The notes: a model not told the origin generated them from the letters alone. A stretch of 64,000 nucleotides of DNA from Gammaproteobacteria bacterium (GCA_030832825.1 JAURIJ010000002.1:1-64000); one strand, 5' to 3'; counted from the first letter of the stretch, positions 51,402 through 62,857 are shown. Program-made: numbers and translations.

Positions 51402-52127
51402 TCACTCGTCGTTGGGTTTCGGGGTGTTTCTGCGTATTCCAAAGTAGACATACATGAGCAGTAGAGCGGCTGCCATGGCAAACCATTGCACGGCATAGCC
51501 CCTGTGCTTCTCCGGCTCCATGTTGACCGTGGGCCAATGGGCTGTCAGCGCCCCCGGGCTGGCCTGGCTGATTCTCACGGTGTGCGGCAAAAGGGGCGTC
51601 TGGAGCAGTTCACTCCAGGCTGTGACGTCGATCTTCTGCACCACGCGCGGCCACTCGTTCGTCTGCACTTCCTGGGCGTCGCTGAGAAGGAACGGCTCAG
51701 AGATGGGGACATACACACTGCCTGAAACGGTCACTGTGTCTTGGACAGGCACTACTACCGGCAATTGCTCTCGAGTGGCGCCCTGCGCAACCCAGCCCCT
51801 GTTGACGATGAGTCTTTGTCCGGAGGAGGTCTTGAATGGCATCAACACTTCATAGCCGACGCGGCCGTCCTGTATGCGGTTGTCGAGCAGCAGGTAGTGT
51901 TCATTGTCGAATTGGCCGGTCAGGATTACCGGCTGATACGCAACATCTCCGACTTGCCAGTCCAGCTCCTCAACCGGAACCGGAGCGGAGGACGTGCGAC
52001 GCTCATGCAGCGACTGAAGTTCGATTTTCTCCGCTTCTCTGTCCAGTTGCCATGAGCCCAGTGTAAGCAGAAGGGGCAGCAACAGCGCTGTGAAGAGTGT
52101 CATTTTCCAGCCGGGCGAGAAACGCAT
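51402..52127 (-). CDS. SURF1-family oxidase assembly protein
   Basis: SURF1 helps insert heme a into subunit I. The 241-residue product has one membrane helix at each end (FTALLLPLLLTLGSWQLDRE and YAVQWFAMAAALLLMYVYFG), with motifs GQFDNEHYLLLDNR and LIVNRGWVAQG. It is upstream of the Sco-like gene and divergent from the DUF2909 gene. Confidence 0.93.
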   Translation of the reverse strand: MRFSPGWKMTLFTALLLPLLLTLGSWQLDREAEKIELQSLHERRTSSAPVPVEELDWQVGDVAYQPVILTGQFDNEHYLLLDNRIQDGRVGYEVLMPFKTSSGQRLIVNRGWVAQGATREQLPVVVPVQDTVTVSGSVYVPISEPFLLSDAQEVQTNEWPRVVQKIDVTAWSELLQTPLLPHTVRISQASPGALTAHWPTVNMEPEKHRGYAVQWFAMAAALLLMYVYFGIRRNTPKPNDE

Positions 52128-52215
52128 GGTTGTGCCATATCCCAGTAGGGGCAGACGCCCCGTGCATGGAGGTGTCTGCTATCATGCCTGCAAATTTCTC
52201 ACTGCAGAGGTTTGC

Positions 52216-52422
52216 ATGCTCAAGACATTGATAGTGTTGTTGTTGATTGGAATTCTAGCCAGTCTGGTTGCCGGCTTCGTGTTCTTCTACCAGGACAAGG
52301 GCCGGTCGAAGCGAGTGCTGTACGCGCTGGGTGTTCGTGTGACCCTGGCGGTGATCATGGTGGTGTGCATCTTCATCGGGCTGATGACAGGGCAGCTCGC
52401 CCTGAATGCACCCTGGCTCTGA
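52216..52422 (+). CDS. twin transmembrane protein (DUF2909 type)
   Basis: The 68-residue product has two membrane helices (TLIVLLLIGILASLVAGFVFF and LAVIMVVCIFIGLMTGQLAL) joined by a basic loop (QDKGRSKRVLYALGVRV). Such proteins occupy this spot between coxC and surf1 in Pseudomonas-type cox operons. AGAGG lies five bases before ATG 52216. Role in oxidase assembly is plausible, not shown. Confidence 0.85.
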   Translation: MLKTLIVLLLIGILASLVAGFVFFYQDKGRSKRVLYALGVRVTLAVIMVVCIFIGLMTGQLALNAPWL

Positions 52423-52425
52423 GTA

Positions 52426-52450
52426 CAGCAGCGAAAGCGTTGTTGTTTTT
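52426..52450 (+). terminator. intrinsic terminator after the DUF2909 gene
   Basis: CAGCAGC (52426-52432) pairs with GTTGTTG (52439-52445) using two G-U pairs, followed by a T-run to 52450. It lies just after the stop at 52422. Confidence 0.5.
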
Positions 52451-52524
52451 CAGAAGATTCAGAGCATGAGGGCGCACTCCGAGGCCAACGCCCCGCAGTA
52501 TGCCCTCTGCGTTTCTGCTCTCGA

Positions 52525-53451
52525 TCAGAGCAGGTATACGAAGATGAACAGGCCTACCCACACCACGTCCACGAAGTGCCAGTACCAAGAAGCAGCTTCG
52601 AAACCGAAATGATCGTCCGGCTTGAAGTGGCCTTTCAGCGCGCGTGTCAGCATGACCACCAGCATGAAGGTTCCGAGGGTCACGTGGAAGCCGTGAAAAC
52701 CAGTCAGCAGGAAGAAAGTAGAGCCATAGATGCCTGAGTCCAGTGTCAAACCGTAGTGATCGTAGGCCTCGATGTATTCCATCGCCTGCAGTACCAGGAA
52801 GAGCACACCCAGCGCCACAGTCAACGACAGCCAGCTGATCAGACCCTTGCGATTGCCTGCCTTCAGCGCGGTGTGGGCAAAGTGCACGGTCACGCTCGAG
52901 GTCAGCAGGATCACGGTGTTCCAGAAAGGCAGGAAGCTTGCGAAGAAGCTCACGCTCCACTCATGCACATTCAGGGCTTCATGTGGGCTGGTGAAAATCT
53001 GGCTGTCCGGGTTATTGATCACCGGCCATACGGCTTCGAACTCGGGCCAGAGGATCTCGCCGGTAATGCCCTTGTCACCCAGACCGCCGATCCAGGGCAC
53101 CGAGAAGTTACGGACGTAGTAGAGCGCACCGAAGAACGCGGCAAAGAACATGACTTCAGAAAAGATGAACCAGGCCATGCCCCAGACGTAGGATCGCTTC
53201 AACTGGTCGCTGTTCAGGCCGGCGTGGTTCTCGCGGATCACTGTGCTGAACCACTGGAACAGGATGAAAGACAGCAGGGTAAAGCCAAACAGTGACATCC
53301 ACGTGGCAACGGCAGTGCTTTCCGAAGCCTGGATATCATTGAGGACATTGCCCAGACCAAACACTGTCAGAAACAGACCGATGGATGCGAAGAACGGCAG
53401 TTTCGTCTGGTCTGGTACGTAGTAAGTTTCGTGGGAGCCGGTACTGGCCAT
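52525..53451 (-). CDS. ctaE: cytochrome c oxidase subunit III
   Basis: Subunit III stabilises the oxidase core. The 308-residue product has seven membrane helices and motifs WGMAWFIFSEVMFFAAFFGA, STFFLLTGFHGFHVTLGTFM and ASWYWHFVDVVWVGLFIFVY. ATG 53451 has GGAGAAAG nearby. The stop lies in a short inverted repeat (52515-52533). Confidence 0.95.
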   Translation of the reverse strand: MASTGSHETYYVPDQTKLPFFASIGLFLTVFGLGNVLNDIQASESTAVATWMSLFGFTLLSFILFQWFSTVIRENHAGLNSDQLKRSYVWGMAWFIFSEVMFFAAFFGALYYVRNFSVPWIGGLGDKGITGEILWPEFEAVWPVINNPDSQIFTSPHEALNVHEWSVSFFASFLPFWNTVILLTSSVTVHFAHTALKAGNRKGLISWLSLTVALGVLFLVLQAMEYIEAYDHYGLTLDSGIYGSTFFLLTGFHGFHVTLGTFMLVVMLTRALKGHFKPDDHFGFEAASWYWHFVDVVWVGLFIFVYLL

Positions 53452-53485
53452 TTGCTTTCTCCAATAAAGATCAGTTTGTGTCAGG

Positions 53486-54049
53486 CTATCGTGCCGTAAT
53501 CTCGTCGCCGGAAATTTCGTAATCCGTGATATCAAACAGCGAGTAGGACAGCGTCAATTTTGTAATTTTCTCTGGAATGTTCTCGTCCACGAAGAAGCGG
53601 ATCGCCATGTCCACTTCTTCACCGGGGGCGAGCGGTTGCTCCTGGAAGCAGAAGCACTCCAGCTTCATCAGGTACTGTGCTGCCTCGTTCGGGGCAACAC
53701 TGGGAATCGCCTGGCCAACCATGGCAAAAGCATTGGGATTTCTCACCTTGTAGCTGACAACCTTGACCTCGCCAGGGCTGACAGTGACCTGCGGGTCATT
53801 CGGCTCGAAGTACCAGGACATTCCCTCACTGTTCTGGGCCATGAACTGAACCGTGATCTTGCGATCCTCGACCGGAGCAGGTTCAGCTTCCGCGTAGCGA
53901 CCAGAGGTCTTGCCATTCAGCCCGGTGATGTCACAGATCACGTCATACATAGGAACCATGGCAAATCCGAACCCGAACATGCCGACCACTACCAACAGAA
54001 GTCGTTTGACGATTCTTATTGTCGATGCAGCAGGTGATTCGTTACGCAT
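53486..54049 (-). CDS. ctaG: CtaG/Cox11 copper chaperone for subunit I
   Basis: Cox11 delivers copper for CuB in subunit I. The 187-residue product has an N-terminal anchor (LLLVVVGMFGFGFAMVPMYD), copper-binding LECFCFQEQPLAPGEEVDM and C-terminal FFVDENIPEKITKLTLSYS. ATG 54049 has AGAGGA nine bases upstream. It lies between subunits I and III. Confidence 0.94.
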   Translation of the reverse strand: MRNESPAASTIRIVKRLLLVVVGMFGFGFAMVPMYDVICDITGLNGKTSGRYAEAEPAPVEDRKITVQFMAQNSEGMSWYFEPNDPQVTVSPGEVKVVSYKVRNPNAFAMVGQAIPSVAPNEAAQYLMKLECFCFQEQPLAPGEEVDMAIRFFVDENIPEKITKLTLSYSLFDITDYEISGDEITAR

Positions 54050-54075
54050 TTTCCATGGTCCTCTCGCAGTGATGA

Positions 54076-55662
54076 TTACTGTGCGTGGATCAGCTTGGGG
54101 TCCGGCGGTGTTGCAAAGGTGTGATACGGAGCGGGCGAATCCAATGTCCACTCCAGACCCTGAGCACCTTCCCACACTTGCGGTGTTGCCTTCTTGCCAC
54201 CTTTCACGCACTTGATAACGACCACCAGCAGAATCAGCTGGGATGCGCCGAACAGGAAGCCCCCGATACTGGAGATCCAGTTGAAGTCGGCGAACTGCAG
54301 TGCATAGTCAGGGATTCGGCGGGGCATGCCTGCCAGACCCAGGAAGTGTTGCGGGAAGAACAGCACGTTCACGCCGATAAAGGACAGCCAGAAGTGCAGC
54401 TTGCCCAGTCGCTCGTCGTACATGTGCCCGGTCCACTTCGGCAGCCAGTAGTAGGTGGCGGCCATGATGGAAAATATAGCACCCGGCACCAACACGTAGT
54501 GGAAGTGAGCCACCACGAAGTAAGTGTCGTGGTATTGGAAGTCAGCGGGCGTGATCGCCAGCATCAGACCAGTGAAACCACCCATGGTGAACAGCACTAC
54601 AAAGGCGATCGCGAACAGCATCGGCGTTTCAAACGTCATGGAGCCACGGAACATGGTGGCAACCCAGTTGAACACCTTCACCCCTGTCGGTACGGCGATC
54701 AGCATGGTGGCGTACATGAAGAACAGTTCGCCTGCGATCGGCATGCCCACGGTGAACATGTGGTGTGCCCATACGATGAATGACAGGAAGGCAATGGAGG
54801 CCGTTGCGTACACCATGGAGTCATAGCCGAACAGACGCTTTCTGGCGAAGGTCGGGATGATTGCCGAGACTATACCGAAAGCCGGCAGAATCATGATGTA
54901 CACCTCGGGGTGACCGAAGAACCAGAACACGTGCTGGAACAGGACGGGGTCACCACCACCGGCAGCATTGAAGAAGCTGGTGCCGAAGTGAATGTCAAAC
55001 AGCATCATGGTCACAACGCCTGCCAGAACGGGCATTACCGCGATCAGCAGGTAGGCAGTGATCAGCCACGTCCACACGAACAAGGGCATCTTCATCAGGG
55101 TCATGCCGGGAGCACGCATGTTGAGCACGGTGGCGATGATGTTGATGGAGCCCATGATCGACGAGGCGCCCATGATGTGAATGGCAAAGATGAAGAAAGT
55201 CACCGTCGAAGGAGCGTATGTCGTGGACAGCGGCGCGTAGAACGTCCAGCCGAAGTTTGGTGCACCCGCATCCATGAACAGTGTTGAAGACAGCATGGCG
55301 AACGCGAACGGCAGAATCCAGAAGCTCCAGTTGTTCATTCGCGGCAGAGCCATGTCCGGTGCTCCGATCATCATCGGAATCAACCAGTTGGCAAGACCAA
55401 CGAATGCGGGCATGACCGCTCCGAACACCATGACGAGACCATGCATGGTCGTCATCTGGTTGAAGAAGTTGGGCTCGACCAGCTGAAGACCCGGCTGGAA
55501 CAACTCTGCCCTGATAACCATGGCGAAGGTACCGCCGAGCAGGAACATGGCAAAACTGAACCACAGGTAGAGAGAGCCGATGTCCTTGTGGTTGGTGGTG
55601 TACAACCAACGCGTCAAGCCCTTGGCTGGACCGTGATGATGATCGTCGTGTGATGCGCTCAT
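54076..55662 (-). CDS. ctaD: cytochrome c oxidase subunit I
   Basis: Subunit I holds heme a, heme a3 and CuB. The 528-residue product contains WLIPMMIGAPDMALPRMNN, FWFFGHPEVYIMILPAFGI (CuB and Tyr ligand region), VWAHHMFTVGMP and HDTYFVVAHFHYVLVPGA. It follows subunit II by 15 bases. Heme A is required, yet ctaA is absent from the operon. Confidence 0.97.
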   Translation of the reverse strand: MSASHDDHHHGPAKGLTRWLYTTNHKDIGSLYLWFSFAMFLLGGTFAMVIRAELFQPGLQLVEPNFFNQMTTMHGLVMVFGAVMPAFVGLANWLIPMMIGAPDMALPRMNNWSFWILPFAFAMLSSTLFMDAGAPNFGWTFYAPLSTTYAPSTVTFFIFAIHIMGASSIMGSINIIATVLNMRAPGMTLMKMPLFVWTWLITAYLLIAVMPVLAGVVTMMLFDIHFGTSFFNAAGGGDPVLFQHVFWFFGHPEVYIMILPAFGIVSAIIPTFARKRLFGYDSMVYATASIAFLSFIVWAHHMFTVGMPIAGELFFMYATMLIAVPTGVKVFNWVATMFRGSMTFETPMLFAIAFVVLFTMGGFTGLMLAITPADFQYHDTYFVVAHFHYVLVPGAIFSIMAATYYWLPKWTGHMYDERLGKLHFWLSFIGVNVLFFPQHFLGLAGMPRRIPDYALQFADFNWISSIGGFLFGASQLILLVVVIKCVKGGKKATPQVWEGAQGLEWTLDSPAPYHTFATPPDPKLIHAQ

Positions 55663-55677
55663 TTATTCTACTGTCCT

Positions 55678-56826
55678 CTACTGTGCTGCTTGAATAAGTG
55701 TATTCACTGCGGCTGGCTGCACGAGATCACCCGTAGCGTTGCCGAAGGAATTGCGGATATAGGTCACGACGGCGGCCAGTTGTACCGGAGTCAACTGACG
55801 ACCAAATGCCGCCATGGCCGTTCCAGGCACACCGTTGATCAGCAGGTTGATGTTGGCTTCCAGATCACCATTGACCACGCTGCTGCCGGCAAGCGCAGGG
55901 AATGCCGGCGGCAGACCTGTCCCGTTGGGTTGGTGGCACCCGATGCAGGTGGTGTTGTAGACCTGTTCGCCGGCTTCCAGGGACTCGCTCATGGTGACCA
56001 CGTTGTTGGCCATCTCTCTTGCGACGCGAGCCTCATCCTGCTTGGCGGCGTACCAAGCGTCGTACTCCTCTTGCTCCACCGCGTGGACCACGACAGGCAT
56101 GAAACCGTGTTCGATACCGCACAGCTCGGCGCACTGACCGCGATATATGCCCGGCTCTTCCACAATGGTCCAGATCTCGTTGATGAAGCCTGGGATCGCA
56201 TCTCTCTTCACAGCGAAGTCGGGTACCCACCAGGCGTGAATCACGTCGTTGGAGGTCACCAGGAAGCGGACTTTGGTATTGATGGGGATGACCAGCGGGT
56301 TGTCGACGTCGAGCAGGTAGGTCTCATCTTTCGGCAACTGATTGTTAATTTGATCTCGCGGCGTGCTCAAGATGCTGTAGAAGGACACCTCTTCCTCATC
56401 ACTGTCCTTCCGCAGGTAGCGGTACTCCCAGCGCCATTGATAGCCGGTGACCTGAATATCGATCTCGGACTCAGAAGAGTCGTAGGCTTCTGTCAGAACG
56501 CGTGTGGCAGGAATGGCCATGAGAATCAGGATCACGAAAGGAATGATCGTCCAGATGATCTCAACCTTGGTGCTTTCGTGGAAAGTGGCGGCAACAGCAC
56601 CTTTCGACTTGCGGTGGTTGATGATGGACCAGAGCATAGCGCCGAACACGACCACCCCGATGGCGACACACCACCAGAGGATCTGCATGTGCAGGTCGTA
56701 TGTGTCTCTACTGATTTGGGTCACGCCTCGGGGCATGTTCAGCTCCCAGGCTGCCTGAATCTGGGTGCTGAACAGAATTGTCGCGGCACCGATCAGGCTT
56801 AACCACAGCTTTGCTTTAGGCAACAT
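55678..56826 (-). CDS. ctaC: cytochrome c oxidase subunit II with fused cytochrome c (caa3)
   Basis: Subunit II accepts electrons at CuA. The 382-residue product has a signal/anchor, a second membrane helix, CuA ligands in GQCAELCGIEHGFMPVVV, and a C-terminal c-heme domain with CIGCHQPNGTG and a Met ligand region, which makes this a caa3-type oxidase. ATG 56826 is preferred because GGAG lies nine bases upstream; ATG 56841 lacks a site. A sigma-70 promoter is predicted at 57098-57127. Confidence 0.95.
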   Translation of the reverse strand: MLPKAKLWLSLIGAATILFSTQIQAAWELNMPRGVTQISRDTYDLHMQILWWCVAIGVVVFGAMLWSIINHRKSKGAVAATFHESTKVEIIWTIIPFVILILMAIPATRVLTEAYDSSESEIDIQVTGYQWRWEYRYLRKDSDEEEVSFYSILSTPRDQINNQLPKDETYLLDVDNPLVIPINTKVRFLVTSNDVIHAWWVPDFAVKRDAIPGFINEIWTIVEEPGIYRGQCAELCGIEHGFMPVVVHAVEQEEYDAWYAAKQDEARVAREMANNVVTMSESLEAGEQVYNTTCIGCHQPNGTGLPPAFPALAGSSVVNGDLEANINLLINGVPGTAMAAFGRQLTPVQLAAVVTYIRNSFGNATGDLVQPAAVNTLIQAAQ

Positions 56827-56841
56827 TCGCCGTGTCTCCAT

Positions 56842-57176
56842 TAGTTTAGAAAAGGCAGAGTTAAAGGTTTAGCTTTTATCTTTTTGACTCTCGCTTGGAG
56901 CCAATAGCAAAGATCACACCGACGATTGGTACCACGCCTGCCGAGTCACGAGGATTGCGACCCAGCGTCCATCTGTGTGGATTGTAGACAGGATTATTCA
57001 ATCGATACCGCGTAGAGCGAGCAGGATTCTACTTGGAAAAGACCAAGCACAGTGTTGATCCAGCTCAAGATCACGCGGGCGTAATACAAGCGCCGGCATT
57101 ATAGGAAACCTAATTTCAAAATGCCAACCTGAATTCCTCCCGAATTGACAACACTTTTACATATAGATCAAGCGCC
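56842..57176. other. 335-base intergenic region before cox operon
   Basis: The region between prlC and coxB has no coding signal. It holds the candidate coxB promoter and gives a leader of about 250 bases. No terminator for prlC was found. Confidence 0.6.
57098..57127 (-). promoter_or_regulatory. candidate sigma-70 promoter for cox operon
   Basis: On the minus strand TTGGCA (57127-57122), 18 bases, TATAAT (57103-57098). The -10 is perfect, and transcription would start near 57091. Confidence 0.55.
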
Positions 57177-59246
57177 TTAGCCGCGTAGTTCGTTGCTTTG
57201 TCTCAACAATCCGTCCTGGCGCAGCAAGGCCTCGATCTGCGGCTCACGACCCATGAAATCAGTGAAGAGCTCCAGCGGGTCGGCACCACCGCCTCTGGAC
57301 AGCAGGCGCTGCAGGAATCGCTCGCCGGTAGCAGGATTGAACACCCCGGTATCCACGAAGCGCGAGAACACATCGGCAGAGAGAACCTCTGCCCACTTGT
57401 AGCTGTAATACCCGGCCGCGTAGCCACCAGCGAAGATGTGCGAGAAGCTGTTCTGAAACCTGTTGAACGCCGGCACCGCGTATACGGAAGTCAGTGCTCG
57501 CACGCGCTCAAAGACCTGCCTGACCGCTTGATTGTCGATGGACGAAGCGATCTGATGGACATCGAAGTCGAACATCGCGAACTCCAGTTGACGTACCATC
57601 TTCATTCCGGCCTGGAAGTTGCGGGCAGCGAGCATGCGGGAGAGCAGGTCGGCAGGCAACGCCGCTCCCGTCTCGAATTGGCCGGAAATCAGGGCGATGG
57701 CCGCCGGCTCCCAGCACCAGTTTTCCATCAGCTGGCTTGGCAGCTCAACAGCGTCCCAGGCGACTCCGTTGATCCCTGCGCTGCGCAGATAGGTCTCGGC
57801 TGTCAGCATGTGGTGCAGACCGTGGCCGAACTCATGAAACAATGTTGTCACTTCATTGTGCGTCAGCAGGGCAGGCTTGCCAGCCGTTCCTGAAGCGAAG
57901 TTGCAGATCAGGTAGGCGACCGGAATCTGCAGAGTCCCGTCGGAAAGTTGCCGCCTGGAGCGGCATTCGGCCATCCACGCGCCGGACTTCTTGCCTTCGC
58001 GCGTGAAGACATCGAAATAGAACCTTGCCACGGTGCGTCCATCGCGCTTGATGGCAAAAGCATCGACACGTGCGTCCCACACGCTCATCTCGGTATCTGG
58101 CACTATCTCCACACCATAGAGTCGACTGGCGGTTGCAAAGAGGCCCTGCTGCACCTTCAGGAGTGGAAAGTAGGGCCGCAGCTCTTCCTGCGACACATCG
58201 AAACTGTGTTTGCGCAGCTTCTCGCTGTAGTAGGCGACATCCCAGGCCTGCAATGCCGACATCCCATGGTGCTGCCGGGCGAAATCCTCCAGCTCGGCGT
58301 ACTCGCGACGAGCGGCCGGGACTGCCAGCTGACACAGATCGTGCAGGAATTCGTTCACCCGGGTGACGGATCGGGCCATCTTGCGAGCGACTGACACCTC
58401 CGCATAGGACTCATAGCCAAGCAGGGAAGCCAACTGCGCGCGGCAGTTCAGGATCTCGACAATCAGGCCCTGATTGTCATGCTTCGGGTCATGCCCCCCC
58501 TGGTCCGAAGCGCGCGTGACATAGGCGGTGTAGACCTGCTCTCGCAAGGCCCGATTGTCGGCGTGAGTCATAACGGCGATGTAACAGGGCGCATCCAGCG
58601 TCAGCAGATAGCCCTGCTTGCCGCGTTTTTCAGCGAGGGCAGCTGCCGCCTGAATGCTCGACTCCGGCATCCCGAACAATTCTGCCTGGTCGGTGACAGG
58701 CAGGGCCCAGGCGGCCGCTGAATCCAGAACGTTGTTGCTGAACTTCGTGGAAAGGCTGCTCAGGCGTGCCTCGAGCTCAGCGAACTCCCGCTTGCGATCA
58801 GCGTCCAGATCGACACCGCTGAGGCGGAAGTCCAGCAGATAATCACGCAGTATCTTGCGCTGAGAGCCGTCCAGACTAAGAGTCTCCGCGCGGTCCGCAA
58901 GGCGCTGGACGGCATCGAACAACGCGCGATTCTGGCCGAGTTCGGTGTAATAGGCGGTTATTCTTGGCTGACAGAGGTTGTAGGCTTCGCGGACCTGCGG
59001 CGTGTTCTTGACCGCATTGAGATGGCTTGCGGTTGACCAGACCTTGCTCAAGCGATCCTCCATCTCCTCCAGTGGCAACATCAGGCTTTCCCAGACAGGC
59101 TCGGAATTCCTAGGATCCTCGAGCACTTGCTGCAATTGCGCTTTATTGGCCTGCAGGACCGTGTCCACAGCGGGCTCGATGTGATCTGCCGCAATGGAGT
59201 AGAAATCGGGCAGACTGGAGAAAAGGAGCAATGGATTGGTCGTCAT
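57177..59246 (-). CDS. prlC: oligopeptidase A (PrlC), M3 family
   Basis: This zinc metallopeptidase degrades short peptides and signal-peptide fragments in the cytoplasm. The 689-residue product has the HExxH site LFHEFGHGLHHML and a downstream Glu region (GVAWDAVELPSQLMENW), typical of M3 peptidases. Its length matches E. coli PrlC. It is head-to-head with the carbonic anhydrase gene, a pairing also seen in Pseudomonas. Confidence 0.95.
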   Translation of the reverse strand: MTTNPLLLFSSLPDFYSIAADHIEPAVDTVLQANKAQLQQVLEDPRNSEPVWESLMLPLEEMEDRLSKVWSTASHLNAVKNTPQVREAYNLCQPRITAYYTELGQNRALFDAVQRLADRAETLSLDGSQRKILRDYLLDFRLSGVDLDADRKREFAELEARLSSLSTKFSNNVLDSAAAWALPVTDQAELFGMPESSIQAAAALAEKRGKQGYLLTLDAPCYIAVMTHADNRALREQVYTAYVTRASDQGGHDPKHDNQGLIVEILNCRAQLASLLGYESYAEVSVARKMARSVTRVNEFLHDLCQLAVPAARREYAELEDFARQHHGMSALQAWDVAYYSEKLRKHSFDVSQEELRPYFPLLKVQQGLFATASRLYGVEIVPDTEMSVWDARVDAFAIKRDGRTVARFYFDVFTREGKKSGAWMAECRSRRQLSDGTLQIPVAYLICNFASGTAGKPALLTHNEVTTLFHEFGHGLHHMLTAETYLRSAGINGVAWDAVELPSQLMENWCWEPAAIALISGQFETGAALPADLLSRMLAARNFQAGMKMVRQLEFAMFDFDVHQIASSIDNQAVRQVFERVRALTSVYAVPAFNRFQNSFSHIFAGGYAAGYYSYKWAEVLSADVFSRFVDTGVFNPATGERFLQRLLSRGGGADPLELFTDFMGREPQIEALLRQDGLLRQSNELRG

Positions 59247-59380
59247 GAGAGTGTCTATCCCCTTGGTAACTGTTGTTTATCACCCGCGACTCCGGCTGTC
59301 TTCCAGGTCACAGCCGCCCTATAGTACTTCATGCGCTGGTTGGGCCAGCTTCAATTTTCATCAGATAAGAGGGAGCGACG

Positions 59381-59923
59381 ATGTCTCTGCGCCAGTTCGA
59401 AGGTTTCACCCCTGCCCTGGAATCCACGGTCTTTGTTGACAGCTCCGCCGTGATCATCGGTAATGTGAGTGCGGGGGCTGACAGCTCCTTCTGGCCTCTT
59501 GTCGTCGTTCGAGGCGACATACACCAGATCCGCATTGGTGCCCGCAGCAATATCCAGGACGGCACGGTCATTCACGTCACTCACGATGGGCCATTCAATC
59601 CGGGAGGCTTCGGCACCACCATTGGTGACGATGTGACCGTCGGACACAAGGTCATGTTGCACGGTTGCACCATCGCCGACCGCGTCCTGATCGGCATGGG
59701 AGCGATTGTCATGGACGGAGCGGTGATCGAAGCGGAGGTGGTCGTGGGTGCTGGCAGTCTGGTTCCCCCGGGCAAGCGCCTGGAAAGCGGCCATCTGTAT
59801 GTCGGGTCTCCGGTGAAGCAGGTTCGGCCGCTGTCCGAGAGGGAGCGTGCCTATTTCACCTACTCGTCACAACGCTATGTCGAGCTGAAGGACCGGCACC
59901 TGCAGTCGCTGTCACGACCGTGA
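59381..59923 (+). CDS. gamma-class carbonic anhydrase (YrdA-like)
   Basis: The 180-residue product is a left-handed beta-helix with hexapeptide repeats and zinc-ligand His in VIHVTHDG and VGHKVMLHGC. E. coli YrdA-type proteins are related, and activity varies in the family. AGGGAG precedes ATG 59381. The end overlaps aroE by 12 bases tail-to-tail. Confidence 0.9.
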   Translation: MSLRQFEGFTPALESTVFVDSSAVIIGNVSAGADSSFWPLVVVRGDIHQIRIGARSNIQDGTVIHVTHDGPFNPGGFGTTIGDDVTVGHKVMLHGCTIADRVLIGMGAIVMDGAVIEAEVVVGAGSLVPPGKRLESGHLYVGSPVKQVRPLSERERAYFTYSSQRYVELKDRHLQSLSRP

Positions 59924-60757
59924 ATCCGGGGAAGGCGCGGCCAACTCCTGGCGCAGGGCCTGAATGATCGCTGCGGTGGACGGATTGACTCCGCGCCAGA
60001 TGAAAAAGGCTTTCGCCGCCTGCTCCACCAGCATGCCGAGGCCATCAATCGCCTTCTCGGCACCTGCCTGACGCGCCCAGCGGACAAAGGCGGTTTCTCC
60101 CTTGCCGTAGACCATGTCGTAACACCAGGTCTGTGCGTGCACGGCCCCTGCAGGAACGCGGGGCAGTTCACCCTTCAGGCCTGCCGATGTGCCATTGATG
60201 ATCAGGTCAAAAGGCAGGGCAAACGGGTTTTCTGAAGGCCATGCCGTGATGTCGACGCGCCCGCGGAAGTGCTCCGCCAGCTGGATGGCCTTGTCGTGAG
60301 TGCGATTCATGATGCTGATGTGCGCGGGTCGTTGCTCCAGCAAGGCAGGGATGACGCCTCGAACAGCGCCTCCGGCACCCAGCAGCAGGATGCGACGGTC
60401 GCCAATGCAGGCCCCATGATTGGCGATCAGGTCCTGCAGCAAGCCATGACCATCGGTGTTGTCTGCACACAAGACCCCATCCGTATCCAGGTACAAGGTG
60501 TTGGCCGCGCCACACGCCTCGACGGCAGGGCTGCGTTTGCGCGCCATGGCACAGGCCCGCTCCTTGAAAGGGACAGTGATGTTGAGCCCGGCGCCTCCTT
60601 CGGCGAAGAAACGGCTGATCGATGCCTCGAATCGCTCAGGGTCGACATCCATCGCCGTGTATTGCAAGGCCTGCCCGGTCTGCACGGCAAACTGGCCGTG
60701 AATCCACGGAGACCGACTGTGGCTGATGGGATGACCGACAACGGAGTAGCGATCCAC
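59912..60757 (-). CDS. aroE: shikimate dehydrogenase AroE
   Basis: AroE reduces 3-dehydroshikimate with NADPH in aromatic amino acid synthesis. The 281-residue product has catalytic Lys in NITVPFKERA, Asp in DNTDGHGLLQDL and NADP motif LLLGAGGAVRG. GTG 60757 has AGGAGG six bases upstream. It closes the dprA-purE-tsaC-hemF-aroE operon. Confidence 0.95.
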   Translation of the reverse strand: MDRYSVVGHPISHSRSPWIHGQFAVQTGQALQYTAMDVDPERFEASISRFFAEGGAGLNITVPFKERACAMARKRSPAVEACGAANTLYLDTDGVLCADNTDGHGLLQDLIANHGACIGDRRILLLGAGGAVRGVIPALLEQRPAHISIMNRTHDKAIQLAEHFRGRVDITAWPSENPFALPFDLIINGTSAGLKGELPRVPAGAVHAQTWCYDMVYGKGETAFVRWARQAGAEKAIDGLGMLVEQAAKAFFIWRGVNPSTAAIIQALRQELAAPSPDSRS

Positions 60758-60766
60758 GACAGCCTC

Positions 60767-62289
<1,523 letters not shown>

Positions 62290-62306
62290 GCGCAGGTTCC
62301 TCTCGC

Positions 62307-62810
62307 TTACTTGCGGGATTCCTGCAGGGCACGATCCTGCGCCTGCACACTGGCCGCCTTCTGTTCGCGCTCTGCGCGAACCCTTTGCGCCAGGGCGGGG
62401 TCCTGCAAGGCCAGTATCTGTGCGGCAAGGTAGCCGGCATTCTTGGCACCAGTCTTGCCGATGGCCACGGTGGCGACAGGGATGCCCGCCGGCATCTGGA
62501 CTGTCGAAAGCAGGGAATCCATGCCTTGCATGGGCCCGGAGTCGATGGGCACGCCAATCACTGGCTTCAGAGTGTGCGCTGCCACGGCGCCGGCAAGATG
62601 AGCCGCCAATCCGGCACCCGCGATGAACAGTGCGCAGCCTCGGGACTCGGCGTCGCTGATGTACTGCTGAGTCGCTGCCGGTGTCCTGTGTGCAGAGGTG
62701 ATCTTCATTTCACAGCGCACACCCAGCCCGGACAGGACATCGCTGGCTCCCTGCATGACGGGCAGATCGGACTCGGAACCCATAAGAATCGCCACGAACG
62801 GACCGGACAT
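62307..62810 (-). CDS. purE: N5-CAIR mutase PurE
   Basis: PurE converts N5-CAIR to CAIR in purine synthesis. The 167-residue product has the class I motifs [33 protein letters not shown] and [20 protein letters not shown]. The usual Pro in AHLPG is Ala. A C-terminal charged tail is extra. purK is not next to it. It is inserted between dprA and tsaC, which are adjacent in Pseudomonas. Confidence 0.93.
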   Translation of the reverse strand: MSGPFVAILMGSESDLPVMQGASDVLSGLGVRCEMKITSAHRTPAATQQYISDAESRGCALFIAGAGLAAHLAGAVAAHTLKPVIGVPIDSGPMQGMDSLLSTVQMPAGIPVATVAIGKTGAKNAGYLAAQILALQDPALAQRVRAEREQKAASVQAQDRALQESRK

Positions 62811-62857
62811 TTTGCACCTCTGCTTGCGAAATTTGAGGCCGAGAAATTACAGGACTC

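Noticed and set aside
55690-56802. 370-residue plus-strand reading frame opposite coxB
   Set aside because: coxB has complete CuA and heme motifs; the opposite frame has none.
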